Shown here: piece after piece, positions 19,828-30,313 of the stretch | How the letters are laid out: every line of letters starts with the position of its first letter | Position numbering within the stretch: position 1 is the stretch's first letter | Assembly (NCBI GenBank): GCA_947650365.1 | Contig: OX393549.1 | Location: 19,511,532 to 19,575,531, forward strand | Length of the DNA: 64,000 nt | Direction of reading: 5' to 3' | From: Chamaelirium japonicum | Taxonomy: Eukaryota; Streptophyta; Magnoliopsida; Liliales; Melanthiaceae | Notes under the pieces: generated by a model | The model's input: the letters and a program-made list of their open reading frames with translations, nothing else | Told to the model about the DNA's origin: nothing | The model's database searches: none | Made by a program: the position numbers and the translations under genes

Positions 19828-22296
19828 CTATTTAGAAGAGGGACCAGCTTCATCTCGTGGCCGCTTTGGAGGAGCAATATTGATCCTTCGATCTGTTTTA
19901 GCAGCAGCAGCTTCACAAGATCTTCCAGCTTGCTGATCGCCTCGAATGCAGACGATGCCTTCTCCAGTTGCAAACTTGAGTAGTTGATGGTAAGAGGAGG
20001 AGATGTCATTGATCTGATGGAGGAATGGTTGCCCAAGAATGGCGTTGTAACTAGACATTCCTTCGACGATTGCAAACCTCACCGAGACTCGAGTCTCTCG
20101 GCTGAGGTCGATAGTAAATCTGGATTCGCCCACTGTGATGCTTTGTTCACCATTGAAGCCGGTGATCACAGTCGGGACGACATCGAGGCTTTGATACTTA
20201 TGTCCCAGACGTTTGAAACAGTCTGAGAACATAATGTCGATGGAGCTTCCGGTGTCGATGAGGATCCGGTTGACAGTGCTGCCGTCGATAATGAGTTTCA
20301 AGACCAGAGGGTCTCGATGCGGAGTATGGACTCCTTGAAGATCAGTGTCGTTGAAGACGATTGATGGCCAAGAAAGACCTTCGATGGGTTTCTCGATCCA
20401 GGTATCTTCTTTGCTCGCAGTAGAACGAACGTGGAAGATGCGTCGAACTTGGCGATCCACCTCTTTCCCGGTCAGACTTTGATTGTGCAATGTTCCATGA
20501 ATACCAAAAACATTGGCATTCACAGAGATAGTTTGCCGGTTAGAGGAGATTTGATGTATCCAACACACTTCTTTCCCCTTTGCAGAGGTCCGATGTTGAT
20601 TGTGTCCGCCTCTAACGAACTCTTGAAGATGGCCTTCTCGCAATAGGTCTTCAAGATGGAATTTCAGCCGAAAACACCGATCGGTGGAATGGCCATGACT
20701 TCGATGGAAGTCGCAGTAGACTGTCTTGTCTGCTGTGAATTTGGAATTCGGCTGAAGAGGATTAGGCCTCCGAACGAACTCTTCGTGTTGAATGCGGTCG
20801 AGTATCTGCTCGACTGGCATGTTCCACTCGGTGAAAGTGGTCTTCGTTGGAGATCGACGCCCATCATTCTTTGATCTTTTATTGGCCGGAGGGGCTGCTG
20901 CTTCAGTGTTGTGAGCCTTTGCAGCATATTTAGGTGCTTCTCTTTCAGCAGGCCTTCTCTTAGTTTCTCGCCCTTTTCGAGCGACTTGATCGTCTTCCAC
21001 CTCAATCTCCCTCTGAATTCGATCGAACATAGCTCCCAGAGAAGGAGGGGGATTGCGGATGAAGTCGTTGTAGATGTGTAGATCGAAGCGGAGAGCGTTC
21101 TGGAAAGCCAACATGATGGCTTCATCATCCAGATGCCTTCCAGAGAGAGCAGCATGCTCGTTGCGAAACCTCCTCGTGAAGCTGCGGAGAGTCTCATCTG
21201 CACCCATCCTTAGTCGATATAGAGAGTCGAGCTTCTTCTCGGGTTTCAGGTTGAGCTGGTAATGCTGCACAAAGAGGTTAGCCAAAACACCGAACTGGGT
21301 AATGGATCCAGCTCGGAGGTTGTGATACCAGTCGAGTGAAGGCTCGTCGAGACTTCCCGCGAAGGTGCGGCAGAGCACGTTGTTTTCCTCTTCGTGTGGC
21401 GTTAGAGCTTGCTTGAAGGCAAGTATATGGAGGCTTGGATCTCCTCTGATACAGTTGAATTTGGGGAGGATAGGAGTTCTCCATCCTCTTGGAAAGGTGG
21501 TATCGAAGAGACTTCGATGTAGAGGTCCGGCAGAGGAATACCCATCCCTACGACCATGTCCTCGACCTAGAGGTGGGTCAAGAGGCAAGATCGCAAGGTC
21601 TTGCTCTGGTATTGAAGTGTTTGCCGGTCGAAGTCGATGTCGAAGGTCCAATCCAAGTCCACGTTGGAGTGGAATGGAAGGGGAGACTCTACTCTTTGAA
21701 GGAGCGCCTTTCATTTGGTGCTTCCTTGGCAGGTTGAGCTTCGATGGTGCTCTTTTGTCGCAGTTACGACCAGATGAAGATTGGGAGGACTCGTCTTCAA
21801 GACGATCCCAAATACTCTGCTTCCAAGGAGCAGCAGAGGGAGTTGGGTCGCGTCGAATTCTCTCGAGAGCATCAGTGCCCATTGACCTCCGTTGTTCGGA
21901 GTAAATTGAATGTCGTGGAGGATCAACCCTCTCACTTGCGGAGGGGATCGGAATAGCAATTCCAGCTTCAGAAGCTGCCTTCTTCAGAGCATCCCTCTCA
22001 GCAGTGAGGGTGGCGTTTTGCTTCGCCAATTGGAGTAGTTGGAAATTGATTGCAGAGATCTGGTAAGTCGATGGAGGATCTTCAGCAGGAGCAGGGACAG
22101 TCTGCCCAATTGATTGATGAGGATGAGGGGCGATCGGTCGATCGACCGATCTCCCGCTTCCTGAATGAACCCCCATCTCGGGAACAGCAAGGGGCTGCCC
22201 GAAGTTGAGCCTTTGACTCATTGAACGAGTCTCAGGACGAGGTTGATGTTGAGTGTTACTTCCTTCTGGTTGACCCTGATGTTTGGTTCTCGCCAT
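19828..22296 (-). CDS. gag: Tat-L gag-protease
   Basis: An 822-codon frame starts at the first ATG, 147 bp inside the 5' LTR. The N-terminal 250 residues are basic, proline-rich and low in structure. The retrotransposon gag (capsid) domain spans about 270-420, with LDWYHNL and TRRFRNEHAAL. A zinc knuckle of the form C-x2-H-x4-H-x4-C lies near 528-541 (FHRSHGHSTDRC), and an aspartic protease has ILIDTGSSIDIM near 678-689. The frame ends at UAG followed by CAAUCA, fitting the CAR-YYA context of leaky tobamovirus stops. Pol continues in the same frame, so stop-codon read-through is the likely route to Gag-Pol. Tat-R has the same arrangement. Confidence 0.92.
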   Translation of the reverse strand: MARTKHQGQPEGSNTQHQPRPETRSMSQRLNFGQPLAVPEMGVHSGSGRSVDRPIAPHPHQSIGQTVPAPAEDPPSTYQISAINFQLLQLAKQNATLTAERDALKKAASEAGIAIPIPSASERVDPPRHSIYSEQRRSMGTDALERIRRDPTPSAAPWKQSIWDRLEDESSQSSSGRNCDKRAPSKLNLPRKHQMKGAPSKSRVSPSIPLQRGLGLDLRHRLRPANTSIPEQDLAILPLDPPLGRGHGRRDGYSSAGPLHRSLFDTTFPRGWRTPILPKFNCIRGDPSLHILAFKQALTPHEEENNVLCRTFAGSLDEPSLDWYHNLRAGSITQFGVLANLFVQHYQLNLKPEKKLDSLYRLRMGADETLRSFTRRFRNEHAALSGRHLDDEAIMLAFQNALRFDLHIYNDFIRNPPPSLGAMFDRIQREIEVEDDQVARKGRETKRRPAEREAPKYAAKAHNTEAAAPPANKRSKNDGRRSPTKTTFTEWNMPVEQILDRIQHEEFVRRPNPLQPNSKFTADKTVYCDFHRSHGHSTDRCFRLKFHLEDLLREGHLQEFVRGGHNQHRTSAKGKEVCWIHQISSNRQTISVNANVFGIHGTLHNQSLTGKEVDRQVRRIFHVRSTASKEDTWIEKPIEGLSWPSIVFNDTDLQGVHTPHRDPLVLKLIIDGSTVNRILIDTGSSIDIMFSDCFKRLGHKYQSLDVVPTVITGFNGEQSITVGESRFTIDLSRETRVSVRFAIVEGMSSYNAILGQPFLHQINDISSSYHQLLKFATGEGIVCIRGDQQAGRSCEAAAAKTDRRINIAPPKRPRDEAGPSSK

Positions 22297-22423
22297 TCAG
22301 AGTGCGAAGGGTGCAACGAGATTGCCGACGTCCGATCAGTTGTCTGATTAACCGAGGGGACGAGGAAGTTTGACTATATTGATATGGTAGTCGAAGTAGA
22401 GAGAACACAGCTTTTCGCTTGAA

Positions 22424-22443
22424 TCCCACAGACGGCGCCAAAC
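22424..22443 (-). other. Primer-binding site of Tat-L
   Basis: On the minus strand the bases next to the 5' LTR read GTTTGGCGCCGTCTGTGGGA. The TGGCGCC core is the kind of tRNA 3'-end complement found in many Tat-type elements. I did not determine which tRNA it matches. It is identical in Tat-R at 31221-31240. Confidence 0.88.
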
Positions 22444-23264
22444 TGTGGGGGAAAATCTTCGTGCCGACCCGAAGACTCTCGCAGCACCAGTCAATTGAAT
22501 GTTCGTGTTGACGTCGAAGATCGTTGGTCGATCTGTTGATCGAAGTTGAAGCTTTTGATTTGTAAACAGAGAGATGCAATCAGAGAGAGAGTTTGACACG
22601 AGAAGTGATCTCGGAGTTCAGCCGAAGCCTACGTCTCCGTGCTATAGGGTGCAACCCGAATTCACTAACACTTATGTTGAAGTGATCTCGACAGGCCGAG
22701 TATCACTGTAAACACTGATCTTTCTGAAAGAAGATCAAAGGGAGATGGTAGATCGGAAGTTTGAAATCCCAGAGCTCTGGTTCTGAAAGTCAGATCTCAG
22801 AGTGGAAATCAGATTTGTGGATCGGGATCCCCTTTACATGCGAAGGCTCTGCTATTTATAGGCATTCCGGGTGGCGAATGGCGGTTTCTGCTGTAGTATC
22901 TGGGGATTCTCCAGGTAAAGTTGCGGGCCCTGCGGTTGTCTTCGGGGGTCCACCAGGCAGGGCTGGTGGGTCCCGCTGTAGTCCTCGTGGGCCCACCAGG
23001 CAGGGCCGGTGGGTCCCGCTGTAATCCTCGTGGGCCCACCAGGTAGGGCCGGTGGGTCCCGCTGTAGCCCTCGTGGGCCCACCAGGTAGGGCCGGTGGGT
23101 CCCGCTGTAGCCCTCGTGGGCCCACTAAGCAGGGCCGGTGGGTCCCGCTGTAGCCCTCGTGGGCCCACCAAGCAGGGCCGGTGGGTCCCGCTGTAGTCCT
23201 TGTGGGCCCACCAGGCAGGGCCGGTGGGTCCCGTGGTAGATTTATGCCAAAATTTGCACCCACA
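22444..23264 (-). repeat. 5' LTR of Tat-L
   Basis: The 821-bp LTR has the TGTGGG...CCCACA ends inverted with respect to the plus strand. A TATA box (CTATAAATAG on the minus strand, about 22853-22862) should drive the gag-pol transcript. The U3 side holds seven 43-bp units (about 22943-23233). It appears identical to the 3' LTR. Confidence 0.95.
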
Positions 23265-23391
23265 GGAGCTTGCAAAGCAACGGGAGGAACTTACGAAGCA
23301 CCGAGAACTGGTGGTTTCTCGCCTTTCAGAGTTGCACCGCGTGGGTACTTCGAGAGATGAGCTGTGGCAGCGCCGGGAGCTAGTGGCTTGA
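23265..23391 (+). pseudogene. Tat-O antisense coiled-coil remnant, downstream part
   Basis: The bases directly after the Tat-L insertion encode a Glu/Lys/Arg/Leu-rich helical segment (ELAKQREELTKHREL) on the plus strand. It is similar in character to 8708-8908 on the other side of Tat-L. Together they show that Tat-L landed in the antisense coiled-coil region of Tat-O. It is a fossil. Confidence 0.5.
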
Positions 23392-24024
23392 CGGAGGCTG
23401 ATGGCTTCTCGATCCCCGGAGTGGGACTTGCGTCTTTTCTGGGCTCATTTTGTGGAATGGTAGTTTGCCCCTTTTTTTTTCTCTTTTTTTTTTGTTTGGA
23501 CTGAACCTTTACAGGCTGCCTACGTACCCTACTGAGAGGGATCAAGTCACACGTAGTTCCTTTATTCCCTTTTTTTTTTTTTTTTGGGCAAGGGGGGTAA
23601 CCTTGTGCTAGACAAAGTACCTTTTGAGGGACTTACCGCTGGCAGACAGAGTCACCGCTGGTTCGCAGTTGTCGTCCACTTTCTTCGCTTCAATATAGTT
23701 AGAAGTAAAGATCTTTTTGACTGGAGTTTTGCTGATTGCTGGAGTTTGACTGGAGCTGATGCCTCGACGATTTGGAAGAATTTGTTCGCCGCTTTTGGAG
23801 AGGCGTGCTTGAGTCTTTGTCAGGCGATGTGGTATTGTAACTGAGGGTAGTGAACCCATATGCACCGTGCTTTCTTTATTGCGGTTGGATTCGAACATCA
23901 ACTCGGTGGAGTTTTGCCCCCGAGTGTTTTCTGGTTTGATTGCGAGTCGTTCGGAGCTGGTATACTCAGAAGACTCGATTGAGCTCGAGGCGTGCAACAG
24001 ATCATGTAACGGTAGTGTCATCTC
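23392..24024. other. Tat-O interior, unassigned
   Basis: This segment lies between the antisense remnant and the decayed gag. It includes T-runs near 23471-23492 and 23571-23585. In an autonomous relative the protease, RT, RNase H and integrase would lie here; I see none of their motifs on either strand. The space is far too short for pol, so a large internal deletion, or descent from a gag-only lineage, is inferred. Confidence 0.5.
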
Positions 24025-27015
24025 TTACAAAGTAATGAAGTTAGCCTCAGAGACTGGTGACGCTGGTTCCTTTGCTGAAGTGGAAGACGATCGTCCTGGC
24101 TTGCAAAGCCATTGAGGTGCGAGCCACAAGACTAACGCAGCTTGCGTAAGCAATGGAACGTGTGGTATTGAGCTTGATTTGGAATTGATATGGATTTTTC
24201 GTCTTGATGCTGACGCTTCTTTGACTTTGTGCACCGTCTGACTGGAGGATGTCGCTAGTTTTGCAAGTGGAGAGGTTTTGTCCCTCGCAGCTGCTTTGAC
24301 TTCTTGGGCTCGTGGAGCCTTTGCTGGAGGAATTTCTGCAATGGGGTCTTTGACCTGGTGGAACTTGACGTCAGCAAGGTGTGCTTCGTCCTTATTGAAC
24401 GGCTTGTCGTTGGCAGCAATGCTTCTCCCCATGCTTTCGATATTGGAGCCGCCTTCTTTATCGTCTTCCTGGAGCACTTGGTGAACTTCCATCATGCAGC
24501 AGAAAACCTTGAAGTTTTGATCAGCTTCAAGGAAGCGATTAGGGAAGAACTCCTGGAGTGTCACCAGCTCTGGGCAAGTTTGCTGGAGATGATTTTTTGG
24601 ACTTGCTGGAGGTACTTTGGACATCTTTCTTTCTGGAGCTTCATTCTTTTCCTTGAAGGTCTTTCTTTCGGGGAGTTTTATTGTCGCCCGATCTTGCTCG
24701 TGGTTGGCCAGATGTGCTATCCTGTAGCTTGATCATCGTGGCCTTCTCCTTCGAGGTACTATAGCCCATGCGTTTTCATTAGTCAGATCTTCCTCGCCAG
24801 GGTGAAGAATTGATACTGCGACCGAATACTCTTCTTTGATCGGAAGGACTTGCTCTTCTAGAGGCTTTACCGATTCATCTTCTGATCCCCAGCCGGTTGG
24901 CTTGATTTCTTTTATTGGGATTGAAGGAGGCTTGGAGTAGAAGACGTAGAAGTCGAACTTACCTGATGGCTGGCCTAGCAGGCTGACTTCAGGGTCTCTT
25001 TGCTCGTTTCTTGCTTTGAGCATATGCTGGGGCGTAGCTTCGTTTGGAAGAGGGAGCGTTTGCACGAGAGGCGGTTGCCCCCAAGGCAGTGAGGATTTGG
25101 CCCTGGGCACTACAGGAGCATACCATCGTCGTCTTCTTAGAACTGGTTTCACCATCGATCTTTGATAGACGATGCGCAGCCTTGCTGGAGTGCGTTGTGG
25201 AGCAGTCAGTGCTGGCGGGAAGGAGTCGAAGGTGATTGACGTCATATTTGACTCGACGACATCACTAGAGTTGATCTCGATTATTCCTTGCTTGGCGAGT
25301 GCTATGATCTTATCTTTGAAGACAAAGTACTTCTTGATGGGATGGCTGACCATCCGGTGGTACTTGCAGAAGAGCGGATCGTTGACCCGATGTGCTTGTT
25401 CCGACCTTTTTGGTGGCGGAAGCTCGATCATCTTTTCTTGCATCAACTGATCGAACATGGAGGAAACTTTCGAGTCTGGGAAGGGATACTCCTTAGCTTC
25501 AAGCTCCTCGAGCGTCATCCTTGGTGGCCGTTGAGGTTGAGGAGGTAGTATGGCGGCTCCTTTGCCTTTGTCCGGCTTGCCACCGATCTTGAGTGGTTTG
25601 GAAGTCGAAGCGAGGTCGGTGACGTTGACTTGCTTTGATGTCGCCGGTTCGTCCTCCTCTTCCACCTTCAGGAAGGCTTTGGCCTTTGAGTCCCCACGAT
25701 TTGCTAAGCTGAGCTCCATGTCGTGAGCCCGAGTCGCCAGTTCTTCGAAGGACCGAGGCTTGATCCTTTTGAGGATGTAGAGCAAGCCCTAGTACATGCC
25801 TTGGGTGCACAACTCGATGGACGAGTCTTCAGACAAGCGATCTCGCGAGTTTAGCGCAAGGTTCCTCTAACGATCGATGTAGTCGATCACCGGCTCATCT
25901 TTCCTTTGCTTGATGGCAGTAAGCTCGGTCATGCTGACAATGCGCCGAGTGCTATAGAAGCGTTTGAGGAACTCCCTCTCCATTTGATCCCAGTTGTCGA
26001 TGGATCCTGGAGGAAGATCAACATACCAGTCGAAAGCATTACCTTTGAGGGTGCAAACGAACTGCTTCACCATCTCATCGCCGTATGTGCCGGTATTGTT
26101 GCAAGTTTCGACAAAGTGGGCAATGTGTTGCCTTGGATTGCCCTTCCCATCGAAGTGCTGGAACTTTGGTGGCTGGAACCCGGTAGGGAAGCGCAGCTGT
26201 TGGATCCTTATGGTGTAAGACTTTGAGTATGCCGCCGTGATTGGAGGAAGACTACCGCCATGGGAACGCATCATGTCGGCCACCAATGCTTGTATTTGCT
26301 GGGCATTCATTGTTGCTGCCATCGAAGGTTGCGCGACCACCGAGACTAGCACGGGAGTCGAGGAGAGTGCGGGAGTAGCTGCTAGCATTGCCAGAATAAC
26401 TTCTGTAGGAGCGGGAGTTGGAGCAGCTGTTGGAGAAGCAGGAGGTTGACTGAATACCGTAGCATCCCTTGCACTTAGCCTTTGATGCAAGGTGTTGATG
26501 TGACAATCCTTCTCCTCAGTCAGTCGAGTAATTTGCGCTATGTGTTCACCCATTTGCATGACTTGGAGCTGGAGAGCGGATGGAGAATGATAACACAGGA
26601 CGTCTCGATGTTGCATGCCTGCATCGTCGCCATTATCGTCGGAGATGTAGTTGCATCGACTTGCTTCCGCTTGATGATGAACGTTTGCCCCCTGCAAAGG
26701 AGGTGCAAAGTCCGCTGGAGAACCCGAACGGGTTCGGGGTTGGGGCTGGACCTTCCCAAATTTCTGGACTTGAATTCCAGGATCGAGGCTTGTTTCTTCA
26801 TGCACCAAGGCCTCATTGATGCTTTGGCGAACATCTTCGGCAGCAGTTTCTGGCGTGAAGAGGTCCGCAAAAGTTTGGGTACGCCGAGTGTAGACGCGTA
26901 CTACCGGAGCAACGTTGTCCTCCGGGTTTTCTGGATCGCCGTGTTGGAGTAGTGGAGACTCGGCGATAGGTGAAAGGCTTGTTTGAGCAAACGTATCATC
27001 GTTCGTCCCGGCCAT
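24025..27015 (-). pseudogene. gag: Decayed gag region of Tat-O
   Basis: It begins at an ATG (MAGTNDD) just inside the 5' LTR. The first part (25867-27015) has a low-complexity N-terminus, a coiled segment, and the gag core with KQFVCTLKGNAFDWYVDLPPG and EREFLKRFYSTRR. It continues through 24733-25785, with a C-x2-H-type site in LFCKYHRMVSHPIKKYF, to 24025-24624. The same order and many of the same words occur in G3 (49044-51900), for example LPELATLQKFFP there and PELVTLQEFFP here. It is a fossil with several breaks. Unlike G3 it does not continue into a protease. Confidence 0.75.
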
Positions 27016-27067
27016 GGCGAACTTGCAGCAACTCCTTCAAACGTACGGATGAAAGAAGAGGAGGTCC

Positions 27068-27087
27068 CACCGGGCGTGCCAGAAATC
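27068..27087 (-). other. Primer-binding site of Tat-O
   Basis: On the minus strand, ATTTCTGGCACGCCCGGTGG follows the 5' LTR end (CATACA). The same sequence follows the G3 LTR at 48972, which supports both the LTR edge and the kinship of the two elements. The tRNA was not determined. Confidence 0.8.
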
Positions 27088-27847
27088 TGTATGCGCAGAA
27101 AAAGATACGGGTCATCTTTATTGCGAATCACACGAGATTACAGAGTGGCCGGGATCCGGGGGGCTCGGGTGTGACGAGTCCGGGTGCGGTGAATATTTGA
27201 TCAGGAGATTGTGGGAGAGATCCTCTGGAGGGTCCCTTTGATCCGCGTCTCCACGTGGTATTCGTGCGAGAGCTCTGAAGGGGTTGCCCAGGACAGAGGT
27301 CTTTACAGGGTGAGGGTTTCTTGAGAGGCTAAGGAATATCGGCCGTTGATTTTGTCCCGTTCGTGCTTCGTGCTTTCTCAACTAGGAAGGTTTTGGGCTT
27401 CATTCCTCGGTCTTCGTGTCTTCCTCGATCCTTGCTAAACCTCGGCGTCCTTGATCGTCGGTTCGAGGCATCGATCGTGCTTTTGGCGTTGGATTTGGCT
27501 TTGGCTTTTGGCTTTGGCATTGCTTTGGCGTGGCTCTCGCTTTTGCTTTGCTTTGGCGCTTGCGCTTGAACGTAGGCGGGTAGAGGCTTGCGATGCTTTA
27601 GTTCTTCCGGACTTCGCGTCGTATCGGCTAGAACGTGCGGTACTTTGCTCGTGACCGTCGTAGTTACTTGACTTTGGCACGTGCGTTGCCTTGGCGCGGG
27701 CTTTACCGGTGCGTTTGCTTTGGCTTCTTGCATTGGCTTTGGCTTTAGCTTTGACTCGATCTTCTTCTCGAACGGCGATGGCTACTTCTTCAAAACTTCT
27801 TTATTCTTCCGGCTTCCTCGACGATTATGGCGTCGGCTTGGCTTTTC

Positions 27848-28520
27848 GACGGGGGTAGCACCGATCTTCGTGCGATGGTTACAGCGTCGACTTTTGTTGA
27901 TGAAGACGGCGGGGGTAGCACCGATCTCCGTGCGATGGTTGTAGCGTCGGCTTTTGTTGATGAAGACGGTAGGGGCAGCACCGATCTTCGTGCGATGGTT
28001 GTAGCGTCGGCTTTTGTTGATGAAGACGACAGAGGTAGCACCGATCTCCGTGCGACGGTTGTAGCATCGGCTTTTGTTGATGAAGACGGCGGGGGTAGCA
28101 CCGATCTTCGTGCGACGGTTATAGCGTCGGCTTTTGTTGATAAAGACGGCAGGGGTAGCACCGATATTCGTGCGATGGTTGTAGCATCGGCTTTTGTTGA
28201 TGAAGACGGTAGGGGTAGCACCGATCTCCGTGCGACTGTTGTAGCATCGGCTTTTGTTGATGAAGACGACAGAGGTAGCACCGATCTCCGTGTGATGGTT
28301 GTAGCGTCGGCTTTTGTTGATGAAGACGGCGAGGGTAGCACCGATCTCCATGCGATGGTTGTAGCGTCGGCTTTTGTTGATGAAGACGGCGGGGGTAGCA
28401 CCGATCTTCGCACGACGGTTGTAGCGTCGGCTTTGTTGGTGAAGACGGCGGGGGTAGCATCGATCTCCGCACGACGGTTGTAGCGTCGGCTTTTGTTGAC
28501 GAAGACGGCAGGGGTAGCAC
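27848..28520. repeat. 60-bp tandem array in Tat-O 5' LTR
   Basis: About 11 units of the same 60-bp repeat as at 4711-5390 are present. Individual units differ from their partners by a few bases, in line with the age of the element. The open frames crossing it on both strands are repeat artefacts. Confidence 0.92.
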
Positions 28521-29213
28521 TGGCTTCAGGCCTTCTTCTCTAAGTTTTCTTCTTTGTGCGAGGAGTCGACGCCTTTGTTGATGACGATGGGTGTTGTCGG
28601 CTTCGATCTTCTTCTCCGGCCTTTGCTTATGGCTTCTTCGGAGTTGATGAAGATCGTTGGGGAAGTCGGGATGACGATGACTCCGGGTCTTCTTCTCCAA
28701 GCTTTCTTCTTCGTGCGAGGAGTCGAAGCTTTGATCTTCGAGTGCAAGGTCTTCACGTTGATGAGGACTTGAAGGGCCAAGGATTCCCGTAGGACGTGCT
28801 TGCCGTGCCTCGTGAAGCCTTCGGTCTTCAAGCGTTGGAGCTTCTCTTGCAGAGCCCTTTCGTCTTCAGCCTTTCCCGACCTTTGATGCCTTCCCCCACC
28901 CCCTCTATTTATAAGCAAAGGGGGGAGGTTGGGAGAGATATGGCTGAAATCTTTTTGTTTCATCCAATATCTCCCCTCATAACCATCACGATATTGTTCC
29001 CTTATTTGGGGGAACAACCTTGATCCCTTCCTTTTTGTTTGGGGTGGTTACGGGCAAGATGTGACTTGATCTTTGAAGATATGTCGTCATCTTTGCACCT
29101 TCCGGATCGCATGGCGACACGACGTCATCTTGTCCGTCGGATCGAGGGATCGTCGTGGATCTACGGTTGTATAGACGTCCACGCCACCTCCCCCCGCATC
29201 GAGGTGGTTAGGA

Positions 29214-29244
<31 letters not shown>

Positions 29245-29404
29245 TTCTTCCCCTTATGGCCGGCCGCACCTCCCTATAGGGAGGGGGCACGGTTTTTCCA
29301 TAAAAAGGGGGGCCAGTGGGCCCCTTTTTGAGTTCGGTTAGTGGGTCCGGTGGGACCCGTTTGCTTTGAGTCAGGCCCTTTTTATGTATGGGCTGTTGTG
29401 CGCG

Positions 29405-29640
29405 AACTGAGTTCGCATGCGGGCCGTTGTGTGCGGGTCGGGTTTCACATGCGGGCCGTTGTGTGTGGGCCAAGTTCGCAGGTGGGCCGTTGTGTGCGGT
29501 CCAGGTTTCGCATGCGGGCCGTTGTGTATGGGCCAGGTTTTGAATGCGGGCCGTTGTGTGCGGGCCAAGTTTCGTATGCGGGCCGTTGTGTGCGGGCCGT
29601 GTTTCGCATGCGGGCCATTGTGTGCAGGCCTGTTTCATGT
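29405..29640. repeat. 32-bp tandem array in U3 of Tat-O 5' LTR
   Basis: About seven units related to those at 6283-6480 include GGGCCGTTGTGTGCGGGCC. They lie close to the outer LTR edge, upstream of the element's own promoter. Confidence 0.85.
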
Positions 29641-29707
29641 GTACAGGTCATGTTCGCATGTGCGGGTCGGGTTCGACCCGTGGGCTAATTTCGGTGCCCA
29701 CAGGAGG

Positions 29708-30313
29708 AAGGAGGAGCTCAGGAGACATTAGGGTGGAAGGAGGCAGAGGTTGTAGTGGGCATTGAGGATGACGGTGCTACCGCTTGTGGATCTCAGCTTG
29801 TTTGACTTAATTTATGAGTCAAACAAATATGTGAAAAATTACATGTCACTCCTTTACTGGTTGAGTCATTAGTTCAAGATCTTAAGAAGACTCAGTTGTC
29901 GATCGCATGACGTTAGCTGCTCACATGAGTGTTCTATGATAAGTGAGGTTATTGGGGTAGAATGCATGTTATTGATTATATCGTTTTGTGTGAATGTGCA
30001 TTGATTATTTGATTCACGTTTTTAGAAGATATCGACGTGGTTTAAAATGATTTCTCTTTTCGAGATCAGAGTGTTATAAAATAAATATATTTTGTTCTCG
30101 AGAATCAGAGTTTGATTTTGTCATCGTCTAAGCCAAGAAAATCCGATATTTGTGCTGGAGATTCACACTAGACGTCCGAATAGCTGTTCTGACCCTATGT
30201 GTTCTAGATCCGAACAACTGTTCAGACTCATAGACATACAGTCAGACGGGTATTTAGTTGTCTGAACCGTTACGGACATCTTAACACTAGGCATCTGAAC
30301 AACTGTTTGAACT
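29708..30313. other. Older flank between Tat-O and Tat-R
   Basis: About 600 bp of single-copy-looking DNA joins the left flank of Tat-O (ending 1640) and continues after Tat-R at 44088. Near 30170-30313 a partly palindromic phrase, GAACAACTGTTCAGA or a variant, occurs about three times. No gene was recognised. The last five bases, GAACT (30309-30313), are the Tat-R target duplication. Confidence 0.6.

Larger units (their letters stand above)
8946..23264 (-). mobile_element. Tat-L: young Ty3/Gypsy Tat-type element, nearly whole
   Basis: This 14.3-kb element lies between a perfect duplication GGAGC (8941-8945 and 23265-23269). Both LTRs are 821 bp, run TGTGGG to CCCACA, and appear identical when read side by side, so insertion is very recent. 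On the minus strand the order is 5' LTR (22444-23264), primer-binding site, gag-protease, RT-RNase H-RNase H-integrase, spacer, antisense gene, 118-bp array, polypurine tract, 3' LTR (8946-9766). The second RNase H domain and the antisense gene place it in the Tat lineage. It looks nearly whole, with about one break in all. It is inserted inside Tat-O and is the same family as Tat-R. Confidence 0.95.
1641..29702 (-). mobile_element. Tat-O: outer Ty3/Gypsy LTR element, old, broken
   Basis: Both ends are defined by a perfect 5-bp duplication, GGAGG at 1636-1640 and 29703-29707. Read on the minus strand the LTRs start TGTGGG; the inner end is CATACA in the right LTR. The right LTR (27088-29702) is the 5' LTR and the left (1641-6556) is the 3' LTR. 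Without later insertions the interior is about 6.2 kb. It contains a gag related to that of G3 and an antisense coiled-coil remnant. I see no protease, reverse transcriptase or integrase, so it looks like a non-autonomous, gag-only derivative. It is broken, with several breaks, and hosts a Copia solo LTR and the whole of Tat-L. Over the first roughly 240 aligned bases its LTRs differ by about 6-7% by eye. That makes it clearly older than Tat-L and Tat-R, roughly a few million years at rates used for grasses. Confidence 0.88.
27088..29702 (-). repeat. 5' LTR of Tat-O
   Basis: This intact 2615-bp LTR starts TGTGGG and ends CATACA on its sense strand. A TATA-type box lies near 28905-28915 (minus strand). 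The AATAAA signal near 27118-27123 is close to the end of R. It contains the 60-bp array, a T/C tract (29213-29249) and the 32-bp array. Its outer end abuts the GGAGG duplication. Confidence 0.9.
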
